16,117 nt of DNA from a bacterium (lineage in GTDB: Bacteria > Krumholzibacteriota > Krumholzibacteriia > LZORAL124-64-63): positions 1 through 16,117 of the forward strand of contig JABIBH010000287.1 in the NCBI GenBank assembly GCA_018652925.1, given 5' to 3'. Every line of letters starts with the position of its first letter. Within the stretch, counting starts at the first letter, position 1. Of this stretch, positions 1 to 8,028 are shown one piece after another. Both the position numbers and the translations under genes were made by a program. The notes under the pieces were generated by a model. It saw only the letters and a list, made by a program, of their open reading frames with translations. It ran no database searches and was not told where the DNA came from.

Positions 1-466
1 GGCTTGTCAAAGATTGCAATATGCCAATTTTACTGCCACTGTTTTTGTCCCGGTATTTGTTAAGAACTGTTCCGGTAATTGTCGGACTCAAATAACTGCT
101 TCCGCCAACAATGGTTCTGATGGCCAGAGCCAGCTCATCGAGAGCGCAATCTTTGAGTAAATATCCCGATGCACCGCTATTCAACATTTCAATAACAAAC
201 TGCTGATCACAGTGAACACTCAATCCAAGTACCTTGACATCCGGATTGAATTTGAGAAGTTGTCTTGTAGCATCAATTCCGTTCAAACCTGGCATATTAA
301 TATCCATAATCACAATGTCTGGCTTATGTATTTGAGCTGCGTCTATCGCATCAAGCCCATTACCAGCTTCTGCAATTACTTTCATATCTGGCTGTGAGTC
401 CAGCAGAGAACGCAATCCTTCTCGAATCAATTTGTGATCGTCGGCAAGCATGATTTTTATAGACAT
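1..466 (-). CDS. NarL/FixJ-type response regulator, C-terminus cut by window edge
   Basis: This gene encodes a two-component response regulator, expected to bind DNA once phosphorylated by the adjacent kinase. About 155 residues are visible, starting MSIKIMLADDHKLIREGLRS. They form a complete receiver domain. The acidic pair is D9/D10, the phospho-acceptor Asp is D55 in IVIMDINMPG, the switch Ser is S83 in LGLSVH, and the conserved Lys is K105 in GYLLKD. The ADDHxLxREGL opening and the GASGYLLKD segment are typical of the NarL/FixJ (LuxR-HTH) class. The sequence breaks off at LQSLTS, where a GerE/LuxR helix-turn-helix normally begins, so the DNA-binding domain is inferred and not seen. The ATG follows the TAA of the upstream kinase with no spacer, which suggests translational coupling and a cognate pair. 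The target genes are unknown. Confidence 0.93.
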   Translation of the reverse strand, partial: MSIKIMLADDHKLIREGLRSLLDSQPDMKVIAEAGNGLDAIDAAQIHKPDIVIMDINMPGLNGIDATRQLLKFNPDVKVLGLSVHCDQQFVIEMLNSGASGYLLKDCALDELALAIRTIVGGSSYLSPTITGTVLNKYRDKNSGSKIGILQSLTS

Positions 467-1711
467 TTAAATAATTCCCTTCGCTTTGTTGGGTAGTGAA
501 AGTGGAGCGTGTAATACGGCTTGAGTGCCACACTCAGAACCACGATCAATTACGAAAGTTCCACCAAGATGTTTCAGTCTTTCTTTGATACTGAACAGAC
601 CAAATCCTCCCTTGGGATTTTCACGCTCTTCTTCGGAGAGTATGCCAATGCCGTTGTCAGTAACAGTCAATACGATTGTCTCTTTAATGCGCTTAACGTC
701 AATTTGTACAAGACTGGCATTTGCGTGTTTTGCGACATTCATCAAGAGCTCGCGTGCGATTTTAAAAAGTTCAATTTTCAAATTTTCATTTACAAGCTTG
801 TCTTCAAGGTCATCGGTTACATCAACCTGAAAACCATATTTCTTGCCCATCTGTTCCCCAAGCCATTGTAGAGCAGGGACCAGACCCAGGTCATAAAGTA
901 CAGGTGGCGACAATTCAAAAGTAAGTGTGCGAATGTCTGCGATAGACTGGCCCACAAGATCGATAATTTCTGAAACAGGTGCAGTATTGTCGTCCCCGAT
1001 TTCATTACGCAGAATCCCGAGCCTGATTTTGGCGATAGACAGGGATTGGCTAACGTGATCATGCAAGTCGGAAGCAAGCTTTCTACGCTCACGCTCTTCA
1101 GTAAGTGAAAGCTCACTGGCAAGGGAACGGAGCTTCTCCTGATAGTCATTTAATTGTTTACTGGATTTATTTCGTTGATAAGCCTGCGCAATAATATCGC
1201 CGACTATCCTTAACAAAGGTATATGAGTTTCATCCCACACAATTTTGTTTTTAACCCAATCAAAGCCGATAAATCCTGTCATTTTAGCATCAATGGTCAT
1301 CGGAACCAAAACCAAAGATTTGATACCCTGGTGTTCAAGCATTTCTCTATCGACTTGAGCTTCTGGCGGTAGATCCTTGACACTTTTGATAAGTACAATT
1401 TTATGATTAAATAATTGTTTAGTACAATAAGGCGCAGATGCAGCAGGAAGGTTTTGCAGTTTATCAATTTCAGGCGTGACACCTTCGGCACACCACTCAT
1501 GAGTATTTGATATAAGCCGGTTTTCTTCATCTGCAGAAAATACATAGGATCTATCAACTTCGGCAAAACTTCCTATTGTTTCAAGAGCATGGTTTATCTC
1601 GTTGTCGATTTCAGAATTGTCCAGGTTGATAAAGCCGGAAAAGACATGCTTAACCAACTCTTCAAATTCCATGTGCTTTTTTAACTGTTGCTTTATTGTG
1701 TCTCTTGCCAC
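467..1711 (-). CDS. Soluble GAF-domain sensor histidine kinase (HisKA_3 / NarX-DegS class)
   Basis: This is a cytoplasmic sensor kinase of about 414 residues with no membrane segment or signal peptide. Numbered from an in-frame GTG 15 nt further upstream (1726), the order is: a GAF domain (about 30-185), with two cysteines in NTHEWC and PYC; a helical linker (about 190-215); a HisKA_3 dimerisation/phospho-acceptor domain with H222 in DLHDHVSQSLS; and a HATPase domain with N330 (ELLMNVAKHA), the DNGIGI box at 357-362 and a GGFGL G2 box. All catalytic motifs are intact. I prefer the GTG at 1711 because GAGGT lies 6 nt before it, whereas the GTG at 1726 is 5 nt after the addA stop and has no ribosome-binding site. 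The gene sits 20 nt downstream of addA and abuts the response regulator. The GAF ligand cannot be read from sequence; small-molecule or redox sensing is possible. Confidence 0.93.
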   Translation of the reverse strand: MARDTIKQQLKKHMEFEELVKHVFSGFINLDNSEIDNEINHALETIGSFAEVDRSYVFSADEENRLISNTHEWCAEGVTPEIDKLQNLPAASAPYCTKQLFNHKIVLIKSVKDLPPEAQVDREMLEHQGIKSLVLVPMTIDAKMTGFIGFDWVKNKIVWDETHIPLLRIVGDIIAQAYQRNKSSKQLNDYQEKLRSLASELSLTEERERRKLASDLHDHVSQSLSIAKIRLGILRNEIGDDNTAPVSEIIDLVGQSIADIRTLTFELSPPVLYDLGLVPALQWLGEQMGKKYGFQVDVTDDLEDKLVNENLKIELFKIARELLMNVAKHANASLVQIDVKRIKETIVLTVTDNGIGILSEEERENPKGGFGLFSIKERLKHLGGTFVIDRGSECGTQAVLHAPLSLPNKAKGII

Positions 1712-1717
1712 TTTTAT

Positions 1718-1722
1718 ACCTC
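1718..1722 (-). promoter_or_regulatory. Ribosome-binding site that decides the kinase start
   Basis: On the minus strand GAGGT is followed by 6 nt (ATAAAA) and then GTG at 1711-1709. It lies in the short gap after the addA stop (1734-1732). An upstream in-frame GTG at 1726 would place this Shine-Dalgarno site inside the coding region, so the downstream start is favoured. Confidence 0.6.
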
Positions 1723-1731
1723 GCACACAAA

Positions 1732-4700
1732 TTAGGTCAACTTAACAAGCTTGCCTTTATTCATTGCAGTAAACAACAAATATGTCTTTATGTCACGCCC
1801 TGGATAGATTTTTTTTACAGCAGATCTATATGCTTCCATTTGAGGCTTATAAAAATCCACTTTTATATCGATGGTTTTTTCATCAACCCGGTTTGATTTG
1901 TAGTCGATGATATGGATTGCATCATCTTCAATAATCATTCGGTCGATAATTCCATAAACCTGTTTCCCGCTTTTGCTGCCGTGTATAAAAGGCACTTCGT
2001 TAAGGCCGTTTTTTGCATTGAATATCCACTGCAGATCCGGGTTGCTGAACACTCTGGCTGCTTCCTGTGACTCACTGCTGTTACCCGTTGGCGCCTGGTT
2101 ATTTTGAGTTGCGAGCTCAAGCAGAAGGTGAATCCTGGTTCCTCTGATTGCAGCCTGTTTTTTGTGCTCAAGCCTGTTTTCATTATCTTTTTCATCAATG
2201 TTTTTGTCATCTGTGCCATCTGTTGCCGATGGGTTACTGACATCAACTCTTGCTGTTTCGGTATCGGGTGGAGACCAGGCTATTGGTTTATCGGAAAATT
2301 TAATTTCAGGTTTTTCAAGTTCTGAACTGTCAGCACTTTCATCCCAATCTGCCAACTCTTCAGTTTGAGCAATCCATTTTAGTGGTGAAGAGTTTCCTTT
2401 ATGTTTTGGTTCAGATCCAAGAATATGTAAAACATCCCGGGCTCTCGTCATCGCTACATAAAGCAAGTTTGCCTCTTCTTTTTCATTTTTCTTTTGAGCC
2501 TCAACTACAACTTGAGAAAGGTTTGTTTCAACATCTCCGGCTGGTTGGCGATGAATCTTTTTAATTCCTGTAATGACCGGTCCACAATCAGGGTGCTTGT
2601 CATTATTGGTTGTCAGATGAGCTTCACTCTCATCCTTGCGAACTGGCGATGCCGCATCGACATACAAAACAACGGGAGCCTCAAGTCCCTTGGCTCCGTG
2701 AACAGTAAGAATCTGCAATCTGCCTTCAGTTGTTTCAGGCAGAGCCCCTTCATCCTGATTTTTTCTGAGCGCAGACTGTTCAATTTTATTGATAAAGCCG
2801 CGGGTGGTGGGGAATTTTGTATTGTCGTGCTCAAGTGCAAGGTCAAATAATCGGAGCAGGTTGTAGCGCGACTGTTCACCAAGGGCAGCTTCATATCGGT
2901 CCAGCAGGTCGCTTTGAAAAATAACCCGGAGCAGGGAATGGGAGCTTGAATTTCCTGCACAGTGAAGCCATTCGTTTAGCAGATAAATTAACTCGGGCCA
3001 CTGTAACTTATGCTCCGACAGTTCTTCCCAAAGTGTTTTGTTTGAGCGGAGTCTAAAAGTGAGAAGTTCCTGCAAGTCCGCTTGTGAAAATCTGAAAATC
3101 GGTGAGCGCAGAACTCCAGCCAGGGCAGCATCGTCATCTCTGTACATCAACCAGCGCAACAGATTCAGGATATCGTTAATTTCACATGTTTCAGCCAGCG
3201 CACCTCTACCACTTGGTACAAAAGGAACACCAATAGCACGTAGCGCTTCTTCATAATATTTGATTGAAGTTCTGTAGCGAGACAGAATCAAAATGTCGCG
3301 AGGCTTATAATCGGTTTTCAGTAATTGTTGAACAATATTTGCTGCATGTTTTGCAACAGCTTCTCTTCTTTGAGTTAGCTCGCCCTCTTCTGCAATCGTG
3401 TGATAAACAATTCTACCTGGAGTATCATTACGGTAGGGAAGCTGTTTTACATTTTCAATTTCACCATCAGGCAACAACTCGCTTAGAACATTTTTCTGGA
3501 AGATTTCTCCAGTTTTATCAACAAGTAGTTTTGTCGATCTGAAGTTTGTAGGCAGGTTCAGCTGTTCAGTAATATCACGATACTTTGTCGCAACTTCACC
3601 AAATATTTCAGGGCAGGCCCCGCGGAATCTGTAGATGGATTGTTTTACATCGCCAACCAGAAAAAGGGTTCTATCATCTTCCGCACAGATAATTTCATCC
3701 ATGAATGGTTTCAGAATATCCCACTGCACACGGTTTGTATCCTGGAATTCATCAACCAGAAAATGCTTGATACCGCAGTCGGTTCTGTACTTTATCCACT
3801 GACTCAGATTGAAATCACCATGCAGAAGTTCTCTGGTTTTTCTTTCCAGATCATGAAAGTCCAGCACCCTGTCCCGGGCTTTCAGAGAGTCATAAATGTC
3901 AACTGCACGCAGTCCATATTTCAGTTGGATGATATTTTTTTCAACGATGCAGATTATGTCAAACAAAGCAAAGGCGAGCAGGCTGTCTTTACATATTTCA
4001 TAAAATACTTCACTGCGCAATTCTTTATTCTGTTTCCTGCCAGAAATTACGCGGAGAGTTCCAGTGCCGGTTAGAATTAAAATCTTAAGTCTTGTTAAAA
4101 TTGCAGGATTACTATCATTAAGCTCAGCTATAGAATCAATTGTGCTGCGGAACTCAGCCATCTTTTTGATGAAGCCTTTTGTGGGGTCATCACCCTCAAC
4201 ATCTTCCAGTTTGGACAAATCGGTTTTTAATTGAATGGCACAGTTTTTTGCAAATGCAATAACGTCGCTTTGTTCTTTAATTCCGCCTTTTCCATAAACA
4301 TTATCCAGTAAATCGGTAACAAGTTCATTAAACAGGTCAGTTCGTTTATCAAGTGGTACAGCAACATTATTCTGGTCGGCAACCTTGTCACTCCACCTGT
4401 CAATTTCAACCCGATTGTTCAACACTTCCTTCAGTTTATCTCTGACCGACCCGGGTTTTTTCCCAAGCTTTGCAAGCTCAGCAAGTGCTGGCTTATCAGA
4501 GGAAAACTCTTTCTCAAGTTTTGCAACAGCTTCTTCCCACAACTCATCTGTTTCTTCAATTACAACAAATGATGGATCAACATTTGCTTCATCAGCGAAT
4601 CGGTTAAGCAATCCCTGACACCAGGAGTGGATTGTCCCAATCTGTAAGCCGGCCTGGTCATCAAGCATTTCTTCATACAGAACTCTTGCTCTGGTGCAAT

Positions 4701-5022
4701 TTTCCTCAGTCGGTTCATCGCCAGTCATTTTATTTAGCTTATCACGCAATTCATTATCATCGGCAATTACGTATTCACGAAACCTGACCAGCAGTCTTTT
4801 CTGAATTTCAGTAGCAGCTTTTTTTGTAAATGTGAGTGCTACTATGCTTTTCAGATCGGCGCCGTCAAGCAGAAGGCGCACAATCCTGTCGATAAGAACT
4901 TTCGTTTTGCCACTTCCGGCAGAAGCTCTCAACAGTATTGACTTGTCAGGGTTTGCAGCTTTCCGTTGTTCTGTTGTTGCACTTTTGCTGTTGTCGATTT
5001 GCCATTGAACTTGTTTACACAT
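1732..5022 (-). CDS. addA: AddA-like helicase-nuclease (UvrD/RecB superfamily), double-strand break repair
   Basis: This 1096-residue protein is the motor and nuclease subunit of an AddAB-type complex, which resects broken DNA ends for RecA loading. Superfamily 1 helicase motifs are all present in order: Walker A ASAGSGKT (33-40), Ia LTFTKKAATEI (63-73), the TIHSWC motif (130-135), Walker B DEFQDT (424-429), motif III GDVKQSIYRFRGA (457-469), IV PTNFRST (491-497), V LTVHGAKGLE (772-781) and VI YVAMTRARD (855-863). A C-terminal RecB-type PDDEXK nuclease follows, with H965 (GTRIHLLLE), D1027 (GIIDRM), D1040 and K1042 (IIDYKSNR) and Q1061, so the nuclease appears active. A strongly acidic, low-complexity stretch (about 888-955) links helicase and nuclease. 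The start is fixed by TAATG overlap with addB and by GAGGTG 5 nt upstream. The length is slightly short for AddA (usually about 1150-1240). Confidence 0.93.
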   Translation of the reverse strand: MCKQVQWQIDNSKSATTEQRKAANPDKSILLRASAGSGKTKVLIDRIVRLLLDGADLKSIVALTFTKKAATEIQKRLLVRFREYVIADDNELRDKLNKMTGDEPTEENCTRARVLYEEMLDDQAGLQIGTIHSWCQGLLNRFADEANVDPSFVVIEETDELWEEAVAKLEKEFSSDKPALAELAKLGKKPGSVRDKLKEVLNNRVEIDRWSDKVADQNNVAVPLDKRTDLFNELVTDLLDNVYGKGGIKEQSDVIAFAKNCAIQLKTDLSKLEDVEGDDPTKGFIKKMAEFRSTIDSIAELNDSNPAILTRLKILILTGTGTLRVISGRKQNKELRSEVFYEICKDSLLAFALFDIICIVEKNIIQLKYGLRAVDIYDSLKARDRVLDFHDLERKTRELLHGDFNLSQWIKYRTDCGIKHFLVDEFQDTNRVQWDILKPFMDEIICAEDDRTLFLVGDVKQSIYRFRGACPEIFGEVATKYRDITEQLNLPTNFRSTKLLVDKTGEIFQKNVLSELLPDGEIENVKQLPYRNDTPGRIVYHTIAEEGELTQRREAVAKHAANIVQQLLKTDYKPRDILILSRYRTSIKYYEEALRAIGVPFVPSGRGALAETCEINDILNLLRWLMYRDDDAALAGVLRSPIFRFSQADLQELLTFRLRSNKTLWEELSEHKLQWPELIYLLNEWLHCAGNSSSHSLLRVIFQSDLLDRYEAALGEQSRYNLLRLFDLALEHDNTKFPTTRGFINKIEQSALRKNQDEGALPETTEGRLQILTVHGAKGLEAPVVLYVDAASPVRKDESEAHLTTNNDKHPDCGPVITGIKKIHRQPAGDVETNLSQVVVEAQKKNEKEEANLLYVAMTRARDVLHILGSEPKHKGNSSPLKWIAQTEELADWDESADSSELEKPEIKFSDKPIAWSPPDTETARVDVSNPSATDGTDDKNIDEKDNENRLEHKKQAAIRGTRIHLLLELATQNNQAPTGNSSESQEAARVFSNPDLQWIFNAKNGLNEVPFIHGSKSGKQVYGIIDRMIIEDDAIHIIDYKSNRVDEKTIDIKVDFYKPQMEAYRSAVKKIYPGRDIKTYLLFTAMNKGKLVKLT

Positions 5023-7832
5023 TATCGCACCTCATCAATTCGACATGTGGTTTTAAGGTGGCAATATCTGCATGGACCCGGGTCACCTGATTTTCCCCAG
5101 TCATCCTCATTAAGCAACCTAAAGCTTTCATCGTAATTTCTCGATTTCACTGCGACATCAACAATCGTCTCAGCAGCTTCTTTCAGAATATCAGGAGTAA
5201 ATTCAACTTCCGGTTTAATCCTCACTTCATCTTTGCCCAATTTGTAATATCCACCGGAAATCACACTGCCACTCACGCCTGAAACTTTTCCAAGCGTCAT
5301 AGCCATGGCATAAATATGTAGCTGCAAATCCTTATAGGCAGTGATGTTTTTTAATTTTGGAATCTGCCCACTCTTGTAATCATAAACATGATAGCTTTTT
5401 TCGTTTTTGAGGTTGATATCGATTCTATCAATCCGCCCCTTGATAAAAATTTTCTCAATTTCAGATGGCACTGTAATACCAAGATCTTGCAATTCACCAA
5501 GCTTGAATTCAAATGGAGCCTCGTGTTTGCTCGGCATATGCAGGTCCAGGTTTTCAATCTCCAGTTTTATAATCTCAGGCACAAACTGGAGGAACGATGC
5601 TTCCCACATCCTGCTTTGAGAAAGATCACCTCTTTTAGAAAACTCTTTGTCCGCAACTTCGCGCAATGCAGCTTCAGCTCCAGCGATATCTCCATCTGCC
5701 AACAGTTTTGGCAGCTCGCTATATGTAAAAGCAGAATTCATAACCGAGTGAGTGATCTCTCCGTACTCTTTACCGCCAATCTTTGAATCCATCTCATCTT
5801 CCTGCCCAATACCAAACCCTTTTTCAATCAGATAGTGGAATGGACACCCAAGATATTTGGATATAGAACTATTGCTCAGGTGGCTTGCTTTTCGTGGCGA
5901 ACCGGTAACAGGAATTTCAAAACCTTCGTTCTGAAATTTGGCTTGCTCATTCCTGATTGCTTCCAGATCAGGTAGCTGCTCCCGATAAACAGGCGCACCA
6001 TCAGCAAACTCTATATCATTTTTCAAGGTCGTGGTCAGCCTGGAAATAAATGGCGATGGCAAAGTAGGCCGACCAGCTTTTTCAGCAGGCCAGGTGATAA
6101 TCACTTTTTTCCCACCATGCAAAATTCGCATAAACAGATCTGCCTCAAGCCCAAGCTTGTCTTCCCATGTTTGCAAGCCACTGCTCATGCGCCAACTGTT
6201 TCCAAGCAGGATTGGCCGATTCTGTTTCCCGGGGAAAGTGTCAGCATCCATTCCAGCCAAAATCAACAAATCGGCATATTCAATTCTGGCTTCAACCAGA
6301 CCGGTTACCTGCACGGGCAAATGTTCTGCACGATGAGGTCGTGCATCAATTCCGCTCAGCAATCTGCCAAGCTCAACACAAAATTCTGACAATGAAACTT
6401 TTGGAAGCTGAGCAGACTGTTCAACAAGGCTGTCCAGCAAGCCGATAATACCAATCATTGCAGAAACTTTACTATCGCCTTGAAGTTCATTTCCAGTTGC
6501 AACACTCCAGGCTTTACGCAGACCTGCAACATGTTCAGCCCAGCTTTTCTTTCCTTTGGTCTCAAGGCATTTGAAAATCTCAATAATTTCCGACAGCAGT
6601 TCTTTTAGACTTGAACCTTCTTTAATTCTCTGCTTAAAACCATCGGGTCCATTTGCTTCCAGATAGCCGCGCATCAGTTCTTTTTCAAACTTCAGAATAT
6701 CGGCACTTTTAAATTTCACATCAGGATGAGTGAGAAGCTCAAGCAGTTCTCCGCTTTGCATATTTGTTACTGCCATTCTCAGCAGAGCCCAAATCAGCAA
6801 ACCTTCTTTTGTCGATGGCAAAGGAGTTCCGCCAGTATCATCAACAGTTATTCCCGCAGCTTCAAGTTGATGGACAATTCGTTTTGCAAGTGAACTGTCT
6901 GCGGTTGCAACAACAATCGATTGGTCCGCACCATTTTCCTTCAATGACCTGACTACTTGCTCGGCTATGAATCTGCTTTCAGATTCAGAATCGCCACACA
7001 TATTCAGTAAATCTTCAAGCAACTCATCGTCAGACTGTTCCACGGCCTTAATTTCAACAGGGGCATTGCCAGTAATTTTTGAAACACAATTTATAACCGG
7101 AAATTGCGGGTGGAAGCGGGAGGCTTTTGAATATCCGGCGGACAACAATCTTCCGATGGTGTCATTTTCTGTAAGTTGGTCGGCAACAATCAGAGCTTCA
7201 TCAACCTGACTTGCAAGATGAGTCAGCATCCTCAGGTGAACAGGTTTGATGTCATTCATTCCAGCAACAACAAGCCTGTTTACAGGAAGCAGTTTTCCGC
7301 TTTCACAAACATGATCAATAACATCCAGTGCCAGATCAACAGGGTCATAGGCAATCTTTTTCCGATACAAGCTCCAAGCATCTTGCACGCGCGACAAGTC
7401 TCTTGCAAACAACTCACCATCGCCGTTTATATCTTCAATCTTTTTATCTGCTGTTCGCATTTCATCAAACAGATTTACCAACTCAGTAGCAATACCGGGA
7501 ATAGATGACTTGGATTCCGTTGCCCAGTCAAGTTTCTCCAGCAATTCATGAGCAAGAACCAGTTCACGCAAGTGCCCGGGAAATTCAGGTTGTTGGGTAG
7601 TTTCCAATCGTTCAGCCAGAGTCCTGACCAACAGGGTCGGGGTCGTGATCTCTGGTAGTAAAATCGCTTTTTTATCACTTTGGTTAATAAGGTGTTGTCG
7701 CAGTGATGCGCAACCACGCACTGAAGGCAGCAGGACCAGTGTTTTTGTCAGATCTTTTTCAAGCAACAGTTTTGCAAGAGCAGGTAACGTTGGTTCATCG
7801 TAACCTATATATGAGACTGCAAACTGGGCCAT
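5022..7832 (-). CDS. addB: AddB-like nuclease subunit, alphaproteobacterial AddB type, with Fe-S cysteines
   Basis: This 936-residue protein is the partner subunit of the AddAB end-processing complex. The N-terminal half resembles the inactivated helicase fold of AddB proteins. No Walker A motif is visible: the expected position reads LVLLPSVRGC, as in the alphaproteobacterial AddB type and unlike Bacillus AddB. Conserved helicase-like remnants include DLLILAGMDADTFPG (521-535). The C-terminal PDDEXK nuclease shows H695 (GEITHSVM), D802 (GRIDRID), D818 and K820 (VYDYKSGQ) and Q837. Four cysteines bracket it: C663 (YLGCPFHYL), then C921, C924 and C930 in the terminal CRYCHLKTTC. This is the arrangement that holds the structural 4Fe-4S cluster in AddB. 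It is first in the leftward operon, overlapping addA by one base. The ATG has only a weak purine-rich leader (AAAGAAAGA), so its start is less certain than the others. Confidence 0.9.
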   Translation of the reverse strand: MAQFAVSYIGYDEPTLPALAKLLLEKDLTKTLVLLPSVRGCASLRQHLINQSDKKAILLPEITTPTLLVRTLAERLETTQQPEFPGHLRELVLAHELLEKLDWATESKSSIPGIATELVNLFDEMRTADKKIEDINGDGELFARDLSRVQDAWSLYRKKIAYDPVDLALDVIDHVCESGKLLPVNRLVVAGMNDIKPVHLRMLTHLASQVDEALIVADQLTENDTIGRLLSAGYSKASRFHPQFPVINCVSKITGNAPVEIKAVEQSDDELLEDLLNMCGDSESESRFIAEQVVRSLKENGADQSIVVATADSSLAKRIVHQLEAAGITVDDTGGTPLPSTKEGLLIWALLRMAVTNMQSGELLELLTHPDVKFKSADILKFEKELMRGYLEANGPDGFKQRIKEGSSLKELLSEIIEIFKCLETKGKKSWAEHVAGLRKAWSVATGNELQGDSKVSAMIGIIGLLDSLVEQSAQLPKVSLSEFCVELGRLLSGIDARPHRAEHLPVQVTGLVEARIEYADLLILAGMDADTFPGKQNRPILLGNSWRMSSGLQTWEDKLGLEADLFMRILHGGKKVIITWPAEKAGRPTLPSPFISRLTTTLKNDIEFADGAPVYREQLPDLEAIRNEQAKFQNEGFEIPVTGSPRKASHLSNSSISKYLGCPFHYLIEKGFGIGQEDEMDSKIGGKEYGEITHSVMNSAFTYSELPKLLADGDIAGAEAALREVADKEFSKRGDLSQSRMWEASFLQFVPEIIKLEIENLDLHMPSKHEAPFEFKLGELQDLGITVPSEIEKIFIKGRIDRIDINLKNEKSYHVYDYKSGQIPKLKNITAYKDLQLHIYAMAMTLGKVSGVSGSVISGGYYKLGKDEVRIKPEVEFTPDILKEAAETIVDVAVKSRNYDESFRLLNEDDWGKSGDPGPCRYCHLKTTCRIDEVR

Positions 7833-7948
7833 TATGATGGTCTTTCTTTATTAAAATTATGGGCTGATTTCACAGTACAACATCATTCGAGTTTAGTAAA
7901 TACAAACGGCAAATATAGTTGAAAAAACTGACATTAGTGCGGTAGGAT

Positions 7949-7978
7949 TTGTAATTATACCCTATTTTGTGTTACAAT
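7949..7978 (+). promoter_or_regulatory. Sigma-70-like promoter for the 8029 secreted protein
   Basis: TTGTAA (7949-7954, 4/6 to consensus), an 18-nt spacer and TACAAT (7973-7978, 5/6). Transcription would begin near 7985, giving a leader of about 45 nt that contains the AAGGGG ribosome-binding site. Assigned by eye only. Confidence 0.45.
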
Positions 7979-8016
7979 GAGGGGTAATCTTACGCCCGAC
8001 TCAGTTTCCACAATCC

Positions 8017-8022
8017 AAGGGG
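8017..8022 (+). promoter_or_regulatory. Shine-Dalgarno supporting a TTG start
   Basis: AAGGGG is followed by a 6-nt spacer and TTG at 8029. The next in-frame ATG (8044) would be 21 nt away and would remove the Lys-Lys n-region of the signal peptide, so TTG is the better start. Confidence 0.65.
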
Positions 8023-8028
8023 ATAGTT

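Larger units (their letters stand above)
7833..8028. other. Divergent intergenic region between addB and the secreted-protein gene
   Basis: This 196-nt AT-rich spacer must hold the promoters for the leftward addBA operon and the rightward secreted-protein gene. The rightward promoter can be read (separate entry). For the leftward operon a TATAAT occurs on the minus strand at 7959-7954, but no convincing -35 lies 16-18 nt upstream of it, so its start site is unresolved. A short imperfect inverted repeat GGGGTAA-TC-TTACGCCC (7981-7997) sits at the predicted rightward start of transcription. Confidence 0.5.

Noticed and set aside
3640..4074. Open frame of 144 codons on the plus strand
   Set aside because: Antisense to the conserved helicase core of addA, whose motifs are all intact; no start signals and no recognisable domain.
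7954..7959. Minus-strand TATAAT as the promoter of the addBA operon
   Set aside because: No -35-like hexamer lies 16-18 nt upstream (the sequence there reads CCTCAT), and the only TTGTAA on that strand is 12 nt away. Left unassigned.
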